This document shows, in pieces, positions 5,143 to 5,346 of a stretch of 5,346 nt of DNA; positions within the stretch are counted from its first letter, which is position 1; every line of letters starts with the position of its first letter. Location of the stretch: the NCBI GenBank assembly GCA_013821025.1, contig JACDHN010000208.1, positions 1-5,346 of the forward strand, given 5' to 3'. Position numbers and translations under genes: made by a program. This stretch comes from Acidimicrobiia bacterium (GTDB taxonomy: Bacteria; Actinomycetota; Acidimicrobiia; Acidimicrobiales; Ilumatobacteraceae). Below the pieces are notes generated by a model that saw only the letters and a program-made list of their open reading frames with translations, had not been told where the DNA came from and did no database searches.

Positions 5143-5159
5143 CCCTAGGCTCCCCTAGG
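5143..5159. promoter_or_regulatory. Pair of CCTAGG palindromes spaced 10 bp in a divergent promoter region
   Basis: CCCTAGG occurs at 5143-5149 and again at 5153-5159. The 6-base palindromes (5144-5149 and 5154-5159) are exactly one helical turn apart, so both face the same side of DNA. CTAG is generally rare in bacterial genomes, which makes two copies in 17 bases notable. The site lies 43 bases upstream of the oxidoreductase GTG and about 65 bases upstream of the small gene on the other strand, suitable for a shared operator. Function is inference. Confidence 0.4.
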
Positions 5160-5202
5160 TGAGCACGGCCCCCCGCCCGCGCAGTCCCCACAGGAGCACG
5201 GC

Positions 5203-5346
5203 GTGAAGGCACTGGTGGTCGTTGCACATCCGGTCCGAGAGAGCCTCACCCACAACGCCGCCAGAGCGGCCGTTGAAGGACTCACCACGGCGGGCCACGA
5301 CGTCGTGCTGCTCGACCTGTATGGCGAAGGTTTCTCGGCGGCGATG
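5203..5346 (+). CDS. NAD(P)H:quinone oxidoreductase, flavodoxin-like fold (3' truncated by window edge)
   Basis: The first 48 codons are present. Translation begins VKALVVVAHPVRESLTHNAA (initiator GTG), followed by a helix and GHDVVLLDLYGEGFSAAM. A short beta strand, AHPxxxSLTHN and then LLDLYxEGF is the pattern of the flavodoxin-fold NAD(P)H dehydrogenase (quinone) family (NQO1/MdaB/KefF relatives). Its first loop binds the FMN or FAD phosphate, and the enzyme reduces quinones by two electrons using NAD(P)H in the cytosol. AGGAG at 5192-5196, six bases before the GTG, fixes the start. It diverges from the small gene/ligD pair. The exact subfamily and substrate cannot be told from the N terminus. 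Confidence 0.85.
   Translation, partial: MKALVVVAHPVRESLTHNAARAAVEGLTTAGHDVVLLDLYGEGFSAAM

Noticed and set aside
4381..5148. 255-codon plus-strand open frame
   Set aside because: It is antisense to the PE domain of ligD and to the small upstream gene; no ribosome binding site or recognisable product.
1..5346. CRISPR array, tRNA, rRNA or insertion sequence
   Set aside because: No spaced direct repeats, no tRNA cloverleaf-like or rRNA sequence and no transposase-like translation were seen on either strand.

Overview
The window is GC-rich, with strongly GC-biased third codon positions, GTG starts and clear AGGAGG-type ribosome binding sites. Protein content (a LigD-type PE-Pol protein with an actinobacterial flavour, an LtrA membrane protein, a CDGSH/truncated-globin protein) points to a high-GC actinomycete, perhaps of the Acidimicrobiia type. 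That placement is inference, since no rRNA or tRNA gene is present.

Left part (1-1216): the 3' end of a membrane transporter, probably major facilitator superfamily (MFS), is followed by a 113-base gap. The gap holds an exact TTGACA box overlapped by a TetR-style palindrome, plus a possible seven-codon leader ORF whose stop overlaps the next start as ATGA. It leads into an intact 274-residue metallo-beta-lactamase-fold hydrolase with an HxDxDH metal motif.

Middle part (1227-3327): an LtrA-family membrane protein gene on the minus strand has lost its reading frame about 70 codons before its natural end. Across a divergent gap containing a good palindrome lies a plus-strand stretch that reads as a chain of broken pieces. 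These are the N terminus of a ferritin-like protein, the tail of a mono-cluster ferredoxin joined to a complete CDGSH iron-sulfur domain and the first helices of a group-2 truncated globin, and then a C-terminal 'FDLWSYDDV' module in another frame. Two internal deletions best explain it. The CDGSH domain survives with all ligands and sits behind an ATG apparently created at the first junction.

Right part (3358-5346): on the minus strand, a 38-residue small protein with a strong ribosome binding site precedes a 522-residue LigD-like protein (phosphoesterase plus primase-polymerase, no ligase) of the non-homologous end-joining family. Neither Ku nor a ligase is in the window. Divergent from these, the first 48 codons of a flavodoxin-fold NAD(P)H:quinone oxidoreductase run off the right edge. 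The shared upstream region holds two CCTAGG palindromes exactly 10 bp apart.

Taken together the genes look like an ordinary accessory neighbourhood (transport, detoxification hydrolase, quinone reductase, DNA repair) with two visibly decaying loci. I see no complete new multi-gene system. The most interesting items are the deletion-scarred iron/oxygen module, the LtrA frameshift and the two compact operator-like elements.
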